Assembly: GCF_018141405.1 (NCBI RefSeq)
Contig: NZ_CP058648.1
Span: 2,418,502 to 2,482,501 of the forward strand
Direction of reading: 5' to 3'
Length of the DNA: 64,000 nt
Source: Serpentinicella alkaliphila
GTDB lineage: Bacteria > Bacillota > Clostridia > Peptostreptococcales > Natronincolaceae
A program made the position numbers and the translations under genes. This document shows, piece after piece, positions 1 to 10,350 of the stretch (the first letter of the stretch is position 1; the number at the start of each line of letters is the position of its first letter). The notes under the pieces were generated by a model. That model was given only the letters and a program-made list of their open reading frames with translations, was not told where the DNA came from and ran no database searches.

Positions 1-371
1 CACCAAATCTAGTATAATAATATATACACAATGTATATATGAAGTATTACCAAAAACATATTTTTTAAGACAATGGTTATTTGAAACAAGGTGACAGTTT
101 TTCTACATTCTAATTAAAATAGCTTCTGTAGTGTAGAAATCGTAGAAGTTAACAAATAAGGTGGGAAAGAGTTTTATTAGGAAAAAATGGAGCTACAACA
201 TTAAATATATTGGACTGTATATAAATATATAATAAGAGTATCCCGTTAAAGGCTGATATTTATCATCTTAATTCAAGTTTTGCTACCGTAAACAAAATCC
301 TACTGGTCTGTTATACACTTTTATATGCATTTTAAATTGAAATATATAATATTTAAAGGGAGGAATTAGAA
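1..371. other. AT-rich stretch without a recognisable gene
   Basis: No open frame of useful length and no clear RNA fold was seen. The only assignable element is the ribosome site GGGAGG at 358-363, which belongs to the lipoprotein gene that follows. Confidence 0.5.
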
Positions 372-884
372 TTGAAAAAAAGTTTAATAATTTTATTGAT
401 TATTTTAATGGCATTTGGGGTTATGGCATGTAGTAATGTAACGACGGATAATAAAAATGACATCAAAGATAATAAGGAAATTGAGAAAGAAATAGATGAA
501 ATCAGTAATTATGACAAAATAAGTGAATTTATGGAAGCGGAATGTAGAAATGCTTTCTCACCTTATTATGAGCTGCTAGAATTTGAAATATTTGATTATA
601 AGGAAGAAGTTCAGGATGAAAATATAGAAGCAACTTTTTCTTATAGGATGATTCATAAAAACTATGATAGAGATCCAGATACAGTAGGATATATTAAAGA
701 AGCAAAGGAAAGTGGAAATCCTAACTATAAACGAATGTATGATGAGTATTTACAACCAAAAGAAATGAATTTCCATTTAAAAGTAATTATAGATAAAAAT
801 AGCTCAATAACTTTATATTCTAATATAGCACCAAAAGGAATTGAATGGGAAGAGACAAAAATGACTGATTTTATTCTTAAATGA
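372..884 (+). CDS. small secreted lipoprotein, function unknown
   Basis: This is a 170-residue protein. Residues 1-19 form a signal peptide with two Lys followed by a hydrophobic run, ending in a lipobox (VMAC) with Cys at residue 20, so it should be lipid-anchored on the outer face of the membrane. The mature part starts with an Asn/Lys/Asp-rich linker and then a roughly 120-residue charged domain that I do not recognise. The start is TTG, supported by GGGAGG eight bases upstream. It appears monocistronic: the next intact gene lies 660 bp downstream, beyond a decayed gene. Confidence 0.7.
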   Translation: MKKSLIILLIILMAFGVMACSNVTTDNKNDIKDNKEIEKEIDEISNYDKISEFMEAECRNAFSPYYELLEFEIFDYKEEVQDENIEATFSYRMIHKNYDRDPDTVGYIKEAKESGNPNYKRMYDEYLQPKEMNFHLKVIIDKNSSITLYSNIAPKGIEWEETKMTDFILK

Positions 885-960
885 TTAAATTGTTGTAGAG
901 AGTGATTTATATAGAAGGTCTAAAATAGCTTGTATAAAATTAGACGTCTCAGGGGGATTT

Positions 961-1480
961 TTGTTAAAAAAGAAGAAAATTTTTTATGTAGTTTTCGTTG
1001 TGGTTAGTTCTAGTAAATATAGCTACACCTAAAAATATTTATTCAATGGAAAAAAGATTGATAATGCACTTACTGCAAGAGATCATATAGAAGTATTAAA
1101 TTTAATCGAAATTTATGATTATAGATTTGCTGGATATTTTCTAAGGGAAAAACAACTATACAAGAAGTTTAGCTTTGCATTATTTAGGGTAGATAGAAAT
1201 GGGTGATTACGAACTTATTAAGCTTATAGATGCAGATGAAGCCTATGATTTAGCACCTGAAATTACAGGCTATAGGTTTTACAATTTAGAGGCTTCAAAT
1301 GTAAAAGTCTAACCACAGTTAGTTATTATTAGTAATAACATAGATCTTACTAAGATAGAACAAATAAATGAAAATGGAGAAATAAATACAAAAGAAATTG
1401 AGACAAATCCGTCAATTAGTATTTTTAGCGATTACAATGTACACTCGAAAGCAAATTATAAGTTTTATTATAATAAATAA
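961..1480 (+). pseudogene. decayed gene for a small exported protein
   Basis: An AGGGGG ribosome site at 951-956 precedes a TTG start and a Lys-rich hydrophobic leader that hits a stop after 23 codons. The following sequence keeps coding character in other frames. One piece reads roughly from NALTARDHIEVLNL to FALFRVDRNG. From the ATG at 1199 a further piece reads 93 codons in one frame with a single internal TAG/TAA-type break after ASNVKV, ending at TAA 1478-1480. This pattern fits one former gene of about 170 codons with at least two frameshifts and a nonsense change. The family is unknown. It may be a diverged relative of the preceding lipoprotein, but I see no alignable similarity. Confidence 0.5.
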
Positions 1481-1543
1481 ATTATTAAACAAAAATCTAT
1501 TAAATACGTATTATGGGGTCTAAGTGAGAGAGGATGTTAACTA

Positions 1544-2080
1544 ATGAGCAAAGTTGTTTTACTTGTTGTAGATGTTCAAAATGAATTAATAAACAGGCAG
1601 CCATATAATGTACTAAGCGTGATTGATAATATCAAAAAACTAATTTCAACTGCAAGAAATAGTAAGAAAGAAGTTATATATGTACGTCATGATGGTGGAA
1701 ATGGTTCAGTGCTAGAAAAGGACTCGGAAGGATGGCAGATTTTTAATGATGTATCACCGATAGATGGTGAACTAATCATAGAAAAGAGATATAATAGTGC
1801 TTTTCTTAAAACTGAATTAAAAGCGTATTTGGAAAGCAAAGGTATTCATTCTATAATACTTGTGGGGCTTCAAACAGAGTATTGTATTGATGCTACCTGT
1901 AAGAGTGCTTTTGATACTGGGTATAAAATAATTATACCTGAAGAAACCAATACAACTTTTGACAATGAGTTTTTATCTGGTAATAAGCTGTATGAGTTTT
2001 TCAATTATAAGATATGGAATAAACGTTTTGCTAGTGTTCTACCAATCCAAGAAGTAATAGAAATATTAAATAATTACTAG
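1544..2080 (+). CDS. isochorismatase-like cysteine hydrolase
   Basis: The 178-residue length and fold markers fit the isochorismatase-like hydrolase superfamily (nicotinamidases, isochorismatases, YcaC-type amidohydrolases). The catalytic triad is visible: Asp10 in LLVVDVQ, Lys81 in IEKRYNSAF, and the nucleophile Cys114 in GLQTEYCID. The family hydrolyses amide or vinyl-ether bonds in the cytoplasm. The substrate cannot be read from sequence, because the neighbours are unrelated single genes. An AGAGAGGATG ribosome site lies just upstream. A rho-independent terminator follows at 2114-2151. Confidence 0.85.
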   Translation: MSKVVLLVVDVQNELINRQPYNVLSVIDNIKKLISTARNSKKEVIYVRHDGGNGSVLEKDSEGWQIFNDVSPIDGELIIEKRYNSAFLKTELKAYLESKGIHSIILVGLQTEYCIDATCKSAFDTGYKIIIPEETNTTFDNEFLSGNKLYEFFNYKIWNKRFASVLPIQEVIEILNNY

Positions 2081-2113
2081 AAAATGTAATTAAAAAATGA
2101 AGTCTTAAAAAAT

Positions 2114-2151
2114 TGCTAATTATTTTATGTTTAATTATTAGCAGTTTTTTT
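2114..2151 (+). terminator. terminator after isochorismatase-like gene
   Basis: TGCTAAT (2114-2120) pairs with ATTAGCA (2137-2143), and a run of seven T follows. Confidence 0.7.
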
Positions 2152-2286
2152 GTAATTACAAAAATGATATAAAGTTTTAAGTAAAGCATTACATATTTCT
2201 GTGTAAAACTTATGGGCTTAGAACAGAATGAAATGTTAACCATAATCTTATTTGTATAACGAGTAAATTTGATAGGAGAGACTTAG

Positions 2287-2775
2287 ATGATTAGAAAAGT
2301 GGAATTAATAGATTCAAGTGATATCTGTGAGATTTATAATTATTATATAAATAACACTATAATTACATTCGAAGAAGAACCAGTAACAAATGAGGAGATG
2401 GAAAAAAGAATAAAGGATGTATCCAAAGAATTACCTTGGTTCGTATATGATGAAGCAGGGAAAGTACTTGGATATGCTTATGCTACAAAGTGGAAAACTA
2501 GAAGTGGCTATCGTTATTCTGTAGAGCTATCAGTATATATAGATAAAGACTATAGGAATAGAGGGATAGGTAGCCAATTATATAAGTATTTAATAGATTC
2601 ATTAAAAGAAAAGGAGATACACACTCTTATTGGTGGTATAGCACTTCCTAATGATAAAAGTGTAAAATTACATGAAAAACTTGGTTTTGAAAAAGTAGCC
2701 CATTTTAAAGAAGTAGGGTATAAGTTTAATACATGGATTGATGTTGGATATTGGCAGTATAATCCTACAGTTTAA
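2287..2775 (+). CDS. GNAT N-acetyltransferase, phosphinothricin acetyltransferase-like
   Basis: The 162-residue protein has the full GNAT fold. The acetyl-CoA pyrophosphate loop RNRGIGSQL lies at residues 90-98, preceded by the beta-4 strand VELSVYIDKDYR, and the late motif LPNDKSVKLHEKLGF is characteristic of the phosphinothricin/methionine-sulfoximine acetyltransferase (Pat/Bar/YncA) group. Family members N-acetylate toxic amino-acid analogues or methionine derivatives with acetyl-CoA; the exact substrate here is unknown. A GGAGAG site precedes the ATG. It appears to be a lone gene with small accessory genes on both sides. Confidence 0.85.
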   Translation: MIRKVELIDSSDICEIYNYYINNTIITFEEEPVTNEEMEKRIKDVSKELPWFVYDEAGKVLGYAYATKWKTRSGYRYSVELSVYIDKDYRNRGIGSQLYKYLIDSLKEKEIHTLIGGIALPNDKSVKLHEKLGFEKVAHFKEVGYKFNTWIDVGYWQYNPTV

Positions 2776-2831
2776 TTTGAGCATTTATATTAGATGTAAG
2801 TAAATATACTGATATTTGGAAGGAGATAAAT

Positions 2832-3218
2832 ATGAAAGAAAATAAGATCTTAACATCTATAGATGACTATATACTAAAATTTGATCCTGATGTACAAGAA
2901 ATTTTAATAAAATTAAGGAAAACAATCAAGGAAACTGCACCAGATGCTGTAGAAAAGATAAGCTATCAAATGCCTACATTTTATTTGCATAGTAATCTCG
3001 TACATTTTGCTGCTTTTAAAAATCATATTGGATTTTATCCAGCTCCAAGTGCAGTTGAAGCATTTAAACAGGAGTTATCCGATTATAAAGTATCTAAAGG
3101 GGCAGTACAATTTCCATTAGGAAAGGCTATACCGTATGATTTGGTTAGAAAAATAGTTGAATTTAGAGTAGCGGAGAATGTTAAGAAGGCAGAGAATAAA
3201 TCGAAAAATAAAAATTGA
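2832..3218 (+). CDS. DUF1801 / YdhG-type protein
   Basis: The 128 residues match the DUF1801 family: an N-terminal IDDYILKFDPDVQ helix, then LRKTIKETAPDAVEKISYQMPTF, and the AAFKNHIGFYPAP strand pair. Members have a small alpha/beta fold; some were proposed as iron chaperones (frataxin-like), but the role is not settled. It has a strong AGGAGAT ribosome site. Its stop overlaps a possible TTG start of the next gene, although a better start for that gene lies 66 bp downstream. Confidence 0.8.
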   Translation: MKENKILTSIDDYILKFDPDVQEILIKLRKTIKETAPDAVEKISYQMPTFYLHSNLVHFAAFKNHIGFYPAPSAVEAFKQELSDYKVSKGAVQFPLGKAIPYDLVRKIVEFRVAENVKKAENKSKNKN

Positions 3219-3280
3219 CTTACTTAGACAAAGTACGGTATATATTATTTCTATTAAGAGGATTTATTGGAGGAATTATA

Positions 3281-3556
3281 TTGGAACATAGAGATATACG
3301 GTTTATTAATGAATGGGGAGAAAGTAGATTAAAAGGAAAGCGAAAATATGTTTTAACTTCTGCTGCACTTACTGGAACTGCGCCATTATTAGGCACTATA
3401 TTTGGAAGTATAATATTGTTTAGTCCACTAAATTCATATTCTATAACATATTATGTGCGAACATATTTTTTAATATATCTTTGTGGATTCATAGGTGGAG
3501 CAATAAAATCAATATATACTTGGGTGAAAAACGAAGAAAGATATTTAAAGTTTTAA
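3281..3556 (+). CDS. small membrane protein, unknown
   Basis: I place the start at TTG 3281, because GGAGG at 3269-3273 sits seven bases before it. A longer frame from TTG 3215 overlaps the preceding stop but has no separate ribosome site. The product is 91 residues, beginning EHRDIRFINEWGE, with two hydrophobic segments (about residues 24-45 and 53-74). A basic loop precedes the first segment and a charged tail ends the protein. It is probably an integral membrane protein of unknown role. The family was not recognised. Confidence 0.6.
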   Translation: MEHRDIRFINEWGESRLKGKRKYVLTSAALTGTAPLLGTIFGSIILFSPLNSYSITYYVRTYFLIYLCGFIGGAIKSIYTWVKNEERYLKF

Positions 3557-3593
3557 GTTAAAATTAACATTTAGTGTGGGTGAGGTAATACGA

Positions 3594-4121
3594 GTGGAAA
3601 AATTAATTGAATTAGTAAAGAAACATAAGGAATTAAGGCCTCTTATGGAAATACAAGATGTATATAAATTACTTTATCAAAGTATTTTAGGGCTAGGTCA
3701 TTTGTTGGAAAATCATCAAAGAGCAAAGAAATATTTATATGATGAATTAGATAACCTATTTGATAATAATTTTGAAGAATTATTAATTGAGGATATTTCT
3801 ATTAAGGATAATATGGTTAGAATCAATTTAAGACCTTTTTATGAGAAGAAATTATCAACTGAATTACTTTTCAATGCAATGCTTTATACGGAAAAGAAAA
3901 ATACTGCTACCTTAAATAACTTGATTAGTATATGGAATTTGTTTATTGATCTAGTAGAAAAGGGAGATATAGACTTTAATATAAATGAACTTAAAGACTT
4001 CAATAAAAAAATTATAGAAATGAATTATCCCATAATGCATCATTCAGATATATATAATAAAAATTATAAGCCGGCTTATAGAGTTATTTATAGGGATGTA
4101 TTCCAGGAACTTTTCGACTAA
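3594..4121 (+). CDS. conserved-looking alpha-helical protein, unknown
   Basis: A GTG at 3594 lies eight bases after GGTGAGG and is a better start than the in-frame GTG at 3576. The product is about 175 residues, soluble, Lys/Glu/Leu rich and predicted mostly helical. Notable segments are YKLLYQSILGLGHLL near residue 20, RINLRPFYE near residue 81, and a C-terminal NYPIMHHSDIY..YKPAYRVI stretch whose His and Tyr spacing could be a binding site. I do not recognise the family. Coding statistics and the ribosome site support a real gene. Confidence 0.6.
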   Translation: MEKLIELVKKHKELRPLMEIQDVYKLLYQSILGLGHLLENHQRAKKYLYDELDNLFDNNFEELLIEDISIKDNMVRINLRPFYEKKLSTELLFNAMLYTEKKNTATLNNLISIWNLFIDLVEKGDIDFNINELKDFNKKIIEMNYPIMHHSDIYNKNYKPAYRVIYRDVFQELFD

Positions 4122-4243
4122 TGGTAGATATAGACGGATACTAAGCTCATACCTACAATGTATTCTATGATACTGCAAATTATTTTGCTTTAAAAAATAT
4201 GTATATTGTAGTTATAATATAATAGTTTGAAAGAAGGCATAGC

Positions 4244-4795
4244 ATGAATTGGATTGAGACTATTAATAACTATATTGCTTGTAATGAACAAGAGGAAAAA
4301 GATAAGGAACTAACATTAAAATGTATTGATATGTTTGAAGACCTACTGACTAGAGAGAACAAATTAGTACATCTAACAAGTTCGGCAATTGTTGTAAATA
4401 AGAGTAAAGATAAAGTTTTAATGGTTTATCATAATATATATGATTCCTGGTCATGGGCTGGGGGACATACGGATGGAGAAGAAGATTTATTATTTGTAGC
4501 AATCAAAGAAGTCAAAGAGGAGACAGGAATAAAGAACGTTTTCCCTGTTCGCCAAGACATTATATCTTTAGACATTATACCTGTATTAGGGCATACAAAA
4601 AAAGAAGAGTACATATCGCCACATCTACATATTTCTGTAGCATATTTATTAGAGGCAGATGAATGTGAACCTCTTGCAGTTAAGATAGATGAAAATAGCG
4701 GAGTAAAATGGATTCCTATGAAAGAAATCGATATATATTCAAGTGAACCTCATATGAAGAAGATATATTCAAAATGTCTCAATAAAATATTGTAA
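4244..4795 (+). CDS. Nudix hydrolase
   Basis: The 183-residue protein has the Nudix box at residues 74-96: GHTDGEE, seven residues, then KEVKEETGI. This is the canonical GX5EX7REUXEEXGU with Lys in place of Arg. The metal-binding Glu pair is present. The family cleaves nucleoside diphosphates linked to another moiety. The substrate is not predictable here. The N-terminal 45 residues form a helical extension containing NNYIACNEQEEKDKEL, also seen in other short clostridial Nudix proteins. It starts at ATG with a GAAGG site, and about 135 bp separate it from tpx. Confidence 0.85.
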   Translation: MNWIETINNYIACNEQEEKDKELTLKCIDMFEDLLTRENKLVHLTSSAIVVNKSKDKVLMVYHNIYDSWSWAGGHTDGEEDLLFVAIKEVKEETGIKNVFPVRQDIISLDIIPVLGHTKKEEYISPHLHISVAYLLEADECEPLAVKIDENSGVKWIPMKEIDIYSSEPHMKKIYSKCLNKIL

Positions 4796-4929
4796 ATTTA
4801 TATGGCAATTGCAATTATTGAGAGTTATTAATAATAAAAATACAGTATTCAAAAAAATATTAAAAAATTATTTGGAAAACTATTTTTTGGGTATAATTAA
4901 AAACATATAAAATTTGGAAGGGTGATTAT

Positions 4930-5442
4930 ATGTTTAAAAGAGAAGGTTTATTTACAATGAAGGGAAATCCTATTACAATAGTAGGGAATCAAATTAAAGT
5001 TGGGCAATCTGCTCCAGACTTCAAAGTACTTACAAATGATTTAGCACCTTTTACGTTAAAGGATGCGGGAGACAAGGTAAAAATAATAAGTGTGGTGCCT
5101 TCTCTAGATACAGGAGTTTGTGAATTACAGACGATTAATTTTAATGAAAAAGCATCTGAATTAGATGATGTAGTAATACTTACAATTAGTGTTGATTTGC
5201 CTTTCGCACAAAAAAGATTTTGTGGAGCAATGGGAATTGACAAGGTAATAACTTTATCTGATCACAAGGATTTATCTTTTGGTGAAAACTATGGGTTTAT
5301 CATTGAAGAGTTTAGACTTCTTGGAAGAGGTATTGTAATACTTGATAAAAACAATACAGTAAAATATGTGGAGTATGTAAAGGAAATTGGTGAGCATCCA
5401 GATTATGAAAAAGCTGTTGAGGAAGCTCGTAAGCTTATCTAA
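4930..5442 (+). CDS. tpx: thiol peroxidase Tpx (atypical 2-Cys peroxiredoxin)
   Basis: Tpx reduces hydrogen peroxide and organic peroxides in the cytoplasm using thioredoxin. The peroxidatic Cys64 lies in PSLDTGVCELQT and the resolving Cys98 in KRFCGAMGIDKV, the two hallmark positions of the Tpx subgroup. The N-terminal KGNPITIVGNQIKVGQSAPDF is also typical. The length of 170 is normal once the first nine residues are counted as a short extension; the ATG at 4957 is an internal alternative, but the GGAAGGG site supports 4930. A strong terminator follows, so the gene stands alone. An oxygen-defence gene is expected in an anaerobe. Confidence 0.93.
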   Translation: MFKREGLFTMKGNPITIVGNQIKVGQSAPDFKVLTNDLAPFTLKDAGDKVKIISVVPSLDTGVCELQTINFNEKASELDDVVILTISVDLPFAQKRFCGAMGIDKVITLSDHKDLSFGENYGFIIEEFRLLGRGIVILDKNNTVKYVEYVKEIGEHPDYEKAVEEARKLI

Positions 5443-5480
5443 ATAAGTTTAGTATTAGAATTTAATATGCAAAAAACAAA

Positions 5481-5518
5481 AACCTAAGTTCTGTCAAAAA
5501 TTGAACTTAGGTTTTTTT
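5481..5518 (+). terminator. rho-independent terminator of tpx
   Basis: An 11-bp perfect stem (AACCTAAGTTC 5481-5491 with GAACTTAGGTT 5503-5513) runs into seven T. Confidence 0.9.
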
Positions 5519-5825
5519 AGACCCAAATTAGTGTATTAGCTAGAAATAGATAAAAGTCGGAATAGGTATAAAGATTATTTAAACTCAATTAGTTTAAATA
5601 AAAATTATTGCCAAGTTAGTTATGTATGATATTTTTTATCATTAGAGGATTATCATTTTTTAGAACGAATTATTATTGGTAGAACTGTATTTAAATGGAA
5701 ATGTATGATTATAGTTTTTATTTTTTAAAAAGTAATGAAGTAAATCAGAAATTTTTTGTTGTAGCTTTTAACAGTGTAGTAGTTATAGATTTGAAACTTA
5801 ACGAATAAATAAACGTTCAAATGGG
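5519..5825. other. AT-rich intergenic stretch ahead of the defence island
   Basis: No gene was seen. The region must carry the promoter of the helicase gene, but no convincing -35/-10 pair could be assigned. The helicase ribosome site GGGGTGA is at 5823-5829. Confidence 0.4.
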
Positions 5826-5834
5826 GTGATTAAA

Positions 5835-8687
5835 ATGCTAAAGCAGGGAATATATGAAGAGATTATTAATAATAAATTAAGGGATGAACTTGATAGTTTA
5901 GATTTACATAAGTTTGTTATAGAGAAAGAGTCTATTGATGTTGAAGAGGCTAGGAAAATACTATCTGCATATATATCAACTATTACTAGAAGGGCATTAA
6001 GGTATATAAGAGATAATGTTGGGGATGATAGGGACTCTTTATTACGCCAAATAAAGGCATGTAATGATGTTATTGATATTTTAAGTCGAAATTTAGGTCA
6101 GGATGAATTTGATTCTTTAAAGATTACTGAAGAGGGACAAGTCTTGACTTCAATTTACTCTAAGTTAAATAGTATAAGAAGTATAGATAAAGCAAAATCT
6201 ATTAGGCCCGTAACCCCAATTTCCCAGAGTTCTCTATTTACTGGATCTAATTACGAGCCAAGTATGTTAGAGGAACTAAAGAAGGAAATACTTACTTCAG
6301 ATTCAATAGATATGTTAGTTTCATTTATTAAGTGGAGCGGGCTACGTTGTATTATTGAAGAATTGAAAAGTTTTACAGAACGGGATGGTCAATTAAGAGT
6401 AATAACTACATCATATATGGAAGCTACTGACTATAAGGCTATTTTAGAATTAAGCATGCTTAGAAACACAGAAATAAAAGTATCCTATGATGTTAATAGA
6501 ACAAGATTACATGCTAAGGCATATATGTTTAAGCGAGAAACCGGTTTTAGTACGGCATACATAGGATCTTCCAACTTATCAAATCCAGCCTTAACATCTG
6601 GCTTAGAGTGGAATATAAAAGTAACAGAGAAGGACTCCATTGATATTATAAGGAAGGTGGAAGCTACCTTTGAGAGTTATTGGAATGATCGGGAATTCAT
6701 AAGCTTCGATAAGGAACGTGAAGAAGACAGAAAAAATCTATTGGAAGCGCTAAATAAGAAGAATGTGGTAGATAGCTCAGTTCAATATTTAAGCATAGAC
6801 ATACAGCCTTATCCATATCAAAAAGAAATACTAGAAAAACTACAGGTAGAAAGAGAAATATTTAAAAGATATAGGAATTTACTTGTGGCAGCAACAGGAG
6901 TTGGTAAGACTGTTATATCTGCCTTTGACTATAAAGGGTTTAGAAAGAGAAGTGAACAGAGCAGGTTTCTATTTGTTGCCCATCGAGAGGAAATACTTAA
7001 ACAGAGTCTCATGACCTTCAGGACAATACTAAGGGACTATAATTTTGGAGATCTTTTAGTAGGTGGTAATACTCCAAAATCCTTAGATAATCTATTTATA
7101 AGTATTCAAAGTTTCAATAGTAGCAAGTTATATGAGAAAACATCTAAAGATTTTTATGATTTTATTATTATTGACGAATTTCATCATGCCGCTGCAGAAT
7201 CATATCAGAAATTACTTAATTATTTTGAACCTAAAGTACTGCTAGGATTAACTGCTACCCCAGAAAGAATGGATGGTAAAAATATCTTAGAGTATTTCGA
7301 AAATACAATTGCTAGTGAAATGAGATTAACTGAAGCCATAGATAGAAAGCTATTAAGTCCTTTTCAGTATTTTTGCGTGACAGATAATGTGGATTTATCT
7401 AAACTTAAATGGAATAGGAAAGGATACGATATTAAGGAATTAGAAAATGTTTATACGTCCAATAAGTTAAGAAGTAGGCAGGTAGTAGATAGTGTATATA
7501 AGTATGTAACAGATATAGAGGATGTTAAAGGGTTAGGTTTTTGTGTTAGTATTGAGCATGCAAAATATATGTCTGACTTTTTTAATGAAAATGGAATAGC
7601 CTCCATTGCTTTATATGCGGGGGTTGACTCGAAGATCAGAGAAGAGGCTAAAAATAGATTAGCTAATGGTGAGATAACTTTTATATTTGTTGTTGACCTA
7701 TATAATGAGGGCGTAGATATACCGGAAATTAACACTGTGTTATTTCTTAGGCCTACTGAAAGCTTAACGGTTTTTGTACAGCAGCTTGGAAGGGGTTTAA
7801 GGCTATCAGATGGGAAAGAATGCTTAACTGTATTGGATTTCGTTGGTCAAGCCCATAGAAATTATAATTTTGAAGAAAAGTTTAGAGCCTTAATAGGAAG
7901 ATCTAAACATTCTATAAAACATTATCTAGAAAATGGTTTTTTCAATTTGCCAAAGGGTTGTTTTATTCAACTGGAGAGGCAAGCGAAGGAATATATTCTA
8001 AGAAATATAAAGGAAACTTCGAATACAAAAAATAATTTAATATCTAAAATGAGATATTTTGAACAGGACACAGATCTACAATTAAATCTAAATAACTTCT
8101 TAAGATATTATAATATGTCTATATACGATTTTTATGGAAAAAATGGGGATAGGTCATTTAAAAGAATGATGGTTGAGGCTGATTTAATTCCAGACTTTGA
8201 ATTTTATAATGAGAAAACTGTAATAAAGAGGTTGCCAAACTTGTTCTATCTTAACTCAGCAAGTTTAATAAATTTTATTACTGACTATATTAAAGGAGAA
8301 GAAATTAAAACTGAAGCAGATAAATTAATGCTTTCAATGCTATATTATACCTTTTTTAATTCCTATCCAGGAAACGAAGGCTATAGAAGCATGGAAGATG
8401 CCCTTTTGTCAATTTTCTCGATTACTGAGATGAGAGAAGAAATTTTGGATATTCTAGAGTACAAATACAATACCATTGATACTCTAGAGATTGATAATAA
8501 ATTTAATTTTATCTGTCCTTTAAAAGTTCACTGTAATTATTCTACTTCACAAATTCTAGCTTCATTAGGATACTATAATGAAGAAAAAACACCTGCATTT
8601 AGGGAAGGGGTAAAATACTTTGAAGATAAAAAATTAGATATATTCTTTATTACATTAAATCATGAGTTATGCAGTTCGTGTAAATAA
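5835..8687 (+). pseudogene. PLD-nuclease/SF2 helicase/DUF3427 protein, 5' part (IS-interrupted)
   Basis: This frame encodes the first 90% of a phospholipase-D-like nuclease fused to a superfamily 2 helicase. Visible parts (counted from GTG 5826) are: an N-terminal helical region; a PLD motif with HAKAYMF and YIGSSNLS at about residues 229-250; Walker A ATGVGKT near 355; DEFHH (DEAH box variant) near 450; GLTATPER near 473; and motif VI QQLGRGLR near 653. The start of a C-terminal DUF3427 domain follows. The true sequence stops at codon 945 (base 8660), where an IS element begins, and the last residues HELCSSCK come from the IS terminus. ATG 5835 is favoured over GTG 5826 because GGGGTGA then sits five bases upstream. 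Proteins of this type occur in defence islands, but their target is not established. Confidence 0.88.
8654..8660. repeat. 7-bp target-site duplication, left copy
   Basis: ATTAAAT immediately precedes the IS terminus and is repeated at 10344-10350 immediately after the other terminus. Confidence 0.9.
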
Positions 8688-10343
8688 ATGTAAATAAGAC
8701 TGATGTATCGTATATTATAATATACTAAAAAATATTTTTGTTTTATATGTCTTGAAATAGCAAAAAAGACTTGACTTTTTAAACCCGCCCCAATAATCAA
8801 AGTGAATGGTATTAATAGCCATTACTCTTGATGAATGGGTGATAAATATGACTCTTGGGAAACCGAAATATAGAAATTTACAACAAGGAAATGGGGGCGG
8901 AACGCCAGTTTTAAAAGCAATTTGGGATAAATTTGATTTTTCACTTCTGCTTACGCAATCGGGTATTGTAAAACGTAATGGTGTACCCACTTGGCTTATT
9001 GCTTTTGCTTATGTGGTAGGACTTATTGCTAATAAAAATTCTGTCTCACGTATTTCTGATTATGCTACTAAGGATAGCTTATTACAACCGATGTTTCGGA
9101 ATCTTAAAATGGCTCAATATACCTTTAGCCGCTTTTTTACAACTGATTATAATTGGGGTTTATTTAGTTTTAAAAGAGTACAAAGACTACAACAAGAAGA
9201 AGAAACTGCATTTACTGAAGGAGATGTTATTGTACTTGATGATACAAAGGTGGCTCATGCCCATGGAAAGAAAATCCCTTTCCTTTGTTGGTTATATGAT
9301 AGCTCCATTAAAATAAATATCTGGTGTATGAATATAGTTGCTACAACTGTTGTATTAAAGAACGGACTTAAATATCCATTGTTTTGGCGTATTTGGCGTA
9401 AGGTAGAAAATAGCGATGAAAAACAGACAAAAATAGATCTTTCAAAAGAAATGCTAATGGATATTCGCCGGATTTACACAGGGGTACTATGGGTTGCCAT
9501 GGACCGCGGTTTTTATGCAAAGACTTTTTAATTGGCTCACAGATCATCAATATGATTGGGTTACTAAGGCAAAACGTAATACTGACACTTTATCGAAAAG
9601 AAATTGAGAATATTACAGGCCGAGAACGCTTTATCCCTGTAAAGCCTTCAATGCTTATTAAAGAAGTTTTTTCAAACTTCTTATTAGTGTCTTAAAGATA
9701 AAGTAAGTGCTATATCCATACCTAATATTTATATCAAGTTACCCTACCGTTTAGTTGGAAAGCAGGGTAAAGTAGTAACTAAGTATCGTTATACGCCTAT
9801 TGCAAAGCAGTTGTAGCTACAAGACTCAAAGAAGATACTGAAATGATGAAGGATGAATTTGAGAAAAACAAAGAGGTTGCAGCTACATATCGTGGGGCTT
9901 ACCTTTTGATTAGTAATAGGGTCGATAATCCTGAAGAAGCTTTAGATGCATATATTAAGCGTTGGAGCATTGAGGTTTTTTTTAGAACTGCAAAACAAGA
10001 ACTGGGGTTGAATTCTTGCCACTCAACGTCGGAAAGTCATCATTACGCCCATATTGAGCTCATTTTTACAGCAGAAACTTTACTTGTCTATGCAAGATGG
10101 GAACTCAATAATAAAGGCGCTGAAGAAGGCTTCACCCACGGCGAAATGGTCCGAAACTTTTTCAACGCCACATACCGTATCGTTATAAAAGCACAGCAAT
10201 GCTTTCAAACTATACAAGTACATTTTGACACAGAAGTTAGGCAATTTGCAAGACTTATTGATAAATTTTGGCCGAAGAATTTATTGTTAGGTTGGTTTAC
10301 TGTGCAAAATTCCCAGTATATGGAGTCAACTGCATAACTCATG
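8661..10343 (+). mobile_element. IS4-type insertion sequence, 1683 bp, degenerate
   Basis: The boundaries are defined by a perfect 16-bp terminal inverted repeat: CATGAGTTATGCAGTT at 8661-8676 and its reverse complement at 10328-10343. A 7-bp direct repeat ATTAAAT flanks both ends. The element carries one transposase gene in several frames and is therefore non-autonomous. It disrupts the helicase gene: joining base 8660 to 10351 restores an open frame reading FITLNKSEKDFSPSTLYEDY, which is what the DUF3427 family has at that point. The exact IS4 subgroup is uncertain. Confidence 0.92.
8848..10337 (+). pseudogene. IS4-type DDE transposase, multiply frameshifted
   Basis: The likely original start is ATG 8848, with GGGTGAT seven bases upstream. 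The first piece (8848-9531) contains the first catalytic Asp in VIVLDDTKVAHAHGKK and the second in VAMDRGF. It breaks at about 9529, where one T is missing from a T-run. The next pieces read FNWLTDHQYDWVTKAKRNT, then LYRKEIENITGRERFIPV, then KVVTKYRYTPI, in changing frames. The last piece (9843-10337) holds the catalytic Glu in the IS4 signature Y-x2-R-x3-E-x6-K, seen as YIKRWSIEVFFRTAK. At least four frameshifts are needed to rebuild about 490 codons, so no functional product is expected. The stop codon lies inside the right terminal repeat. Confidence 0.9.
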
Positions 10344-10350
10344 ATTAAAT
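10344..10350. repeat. 7-bp target-site duplication, right copy
   Basis: ATTAAAT, identical to 8654-8660, directly follows the right terminal inverted repeat. Confidence 0.9.
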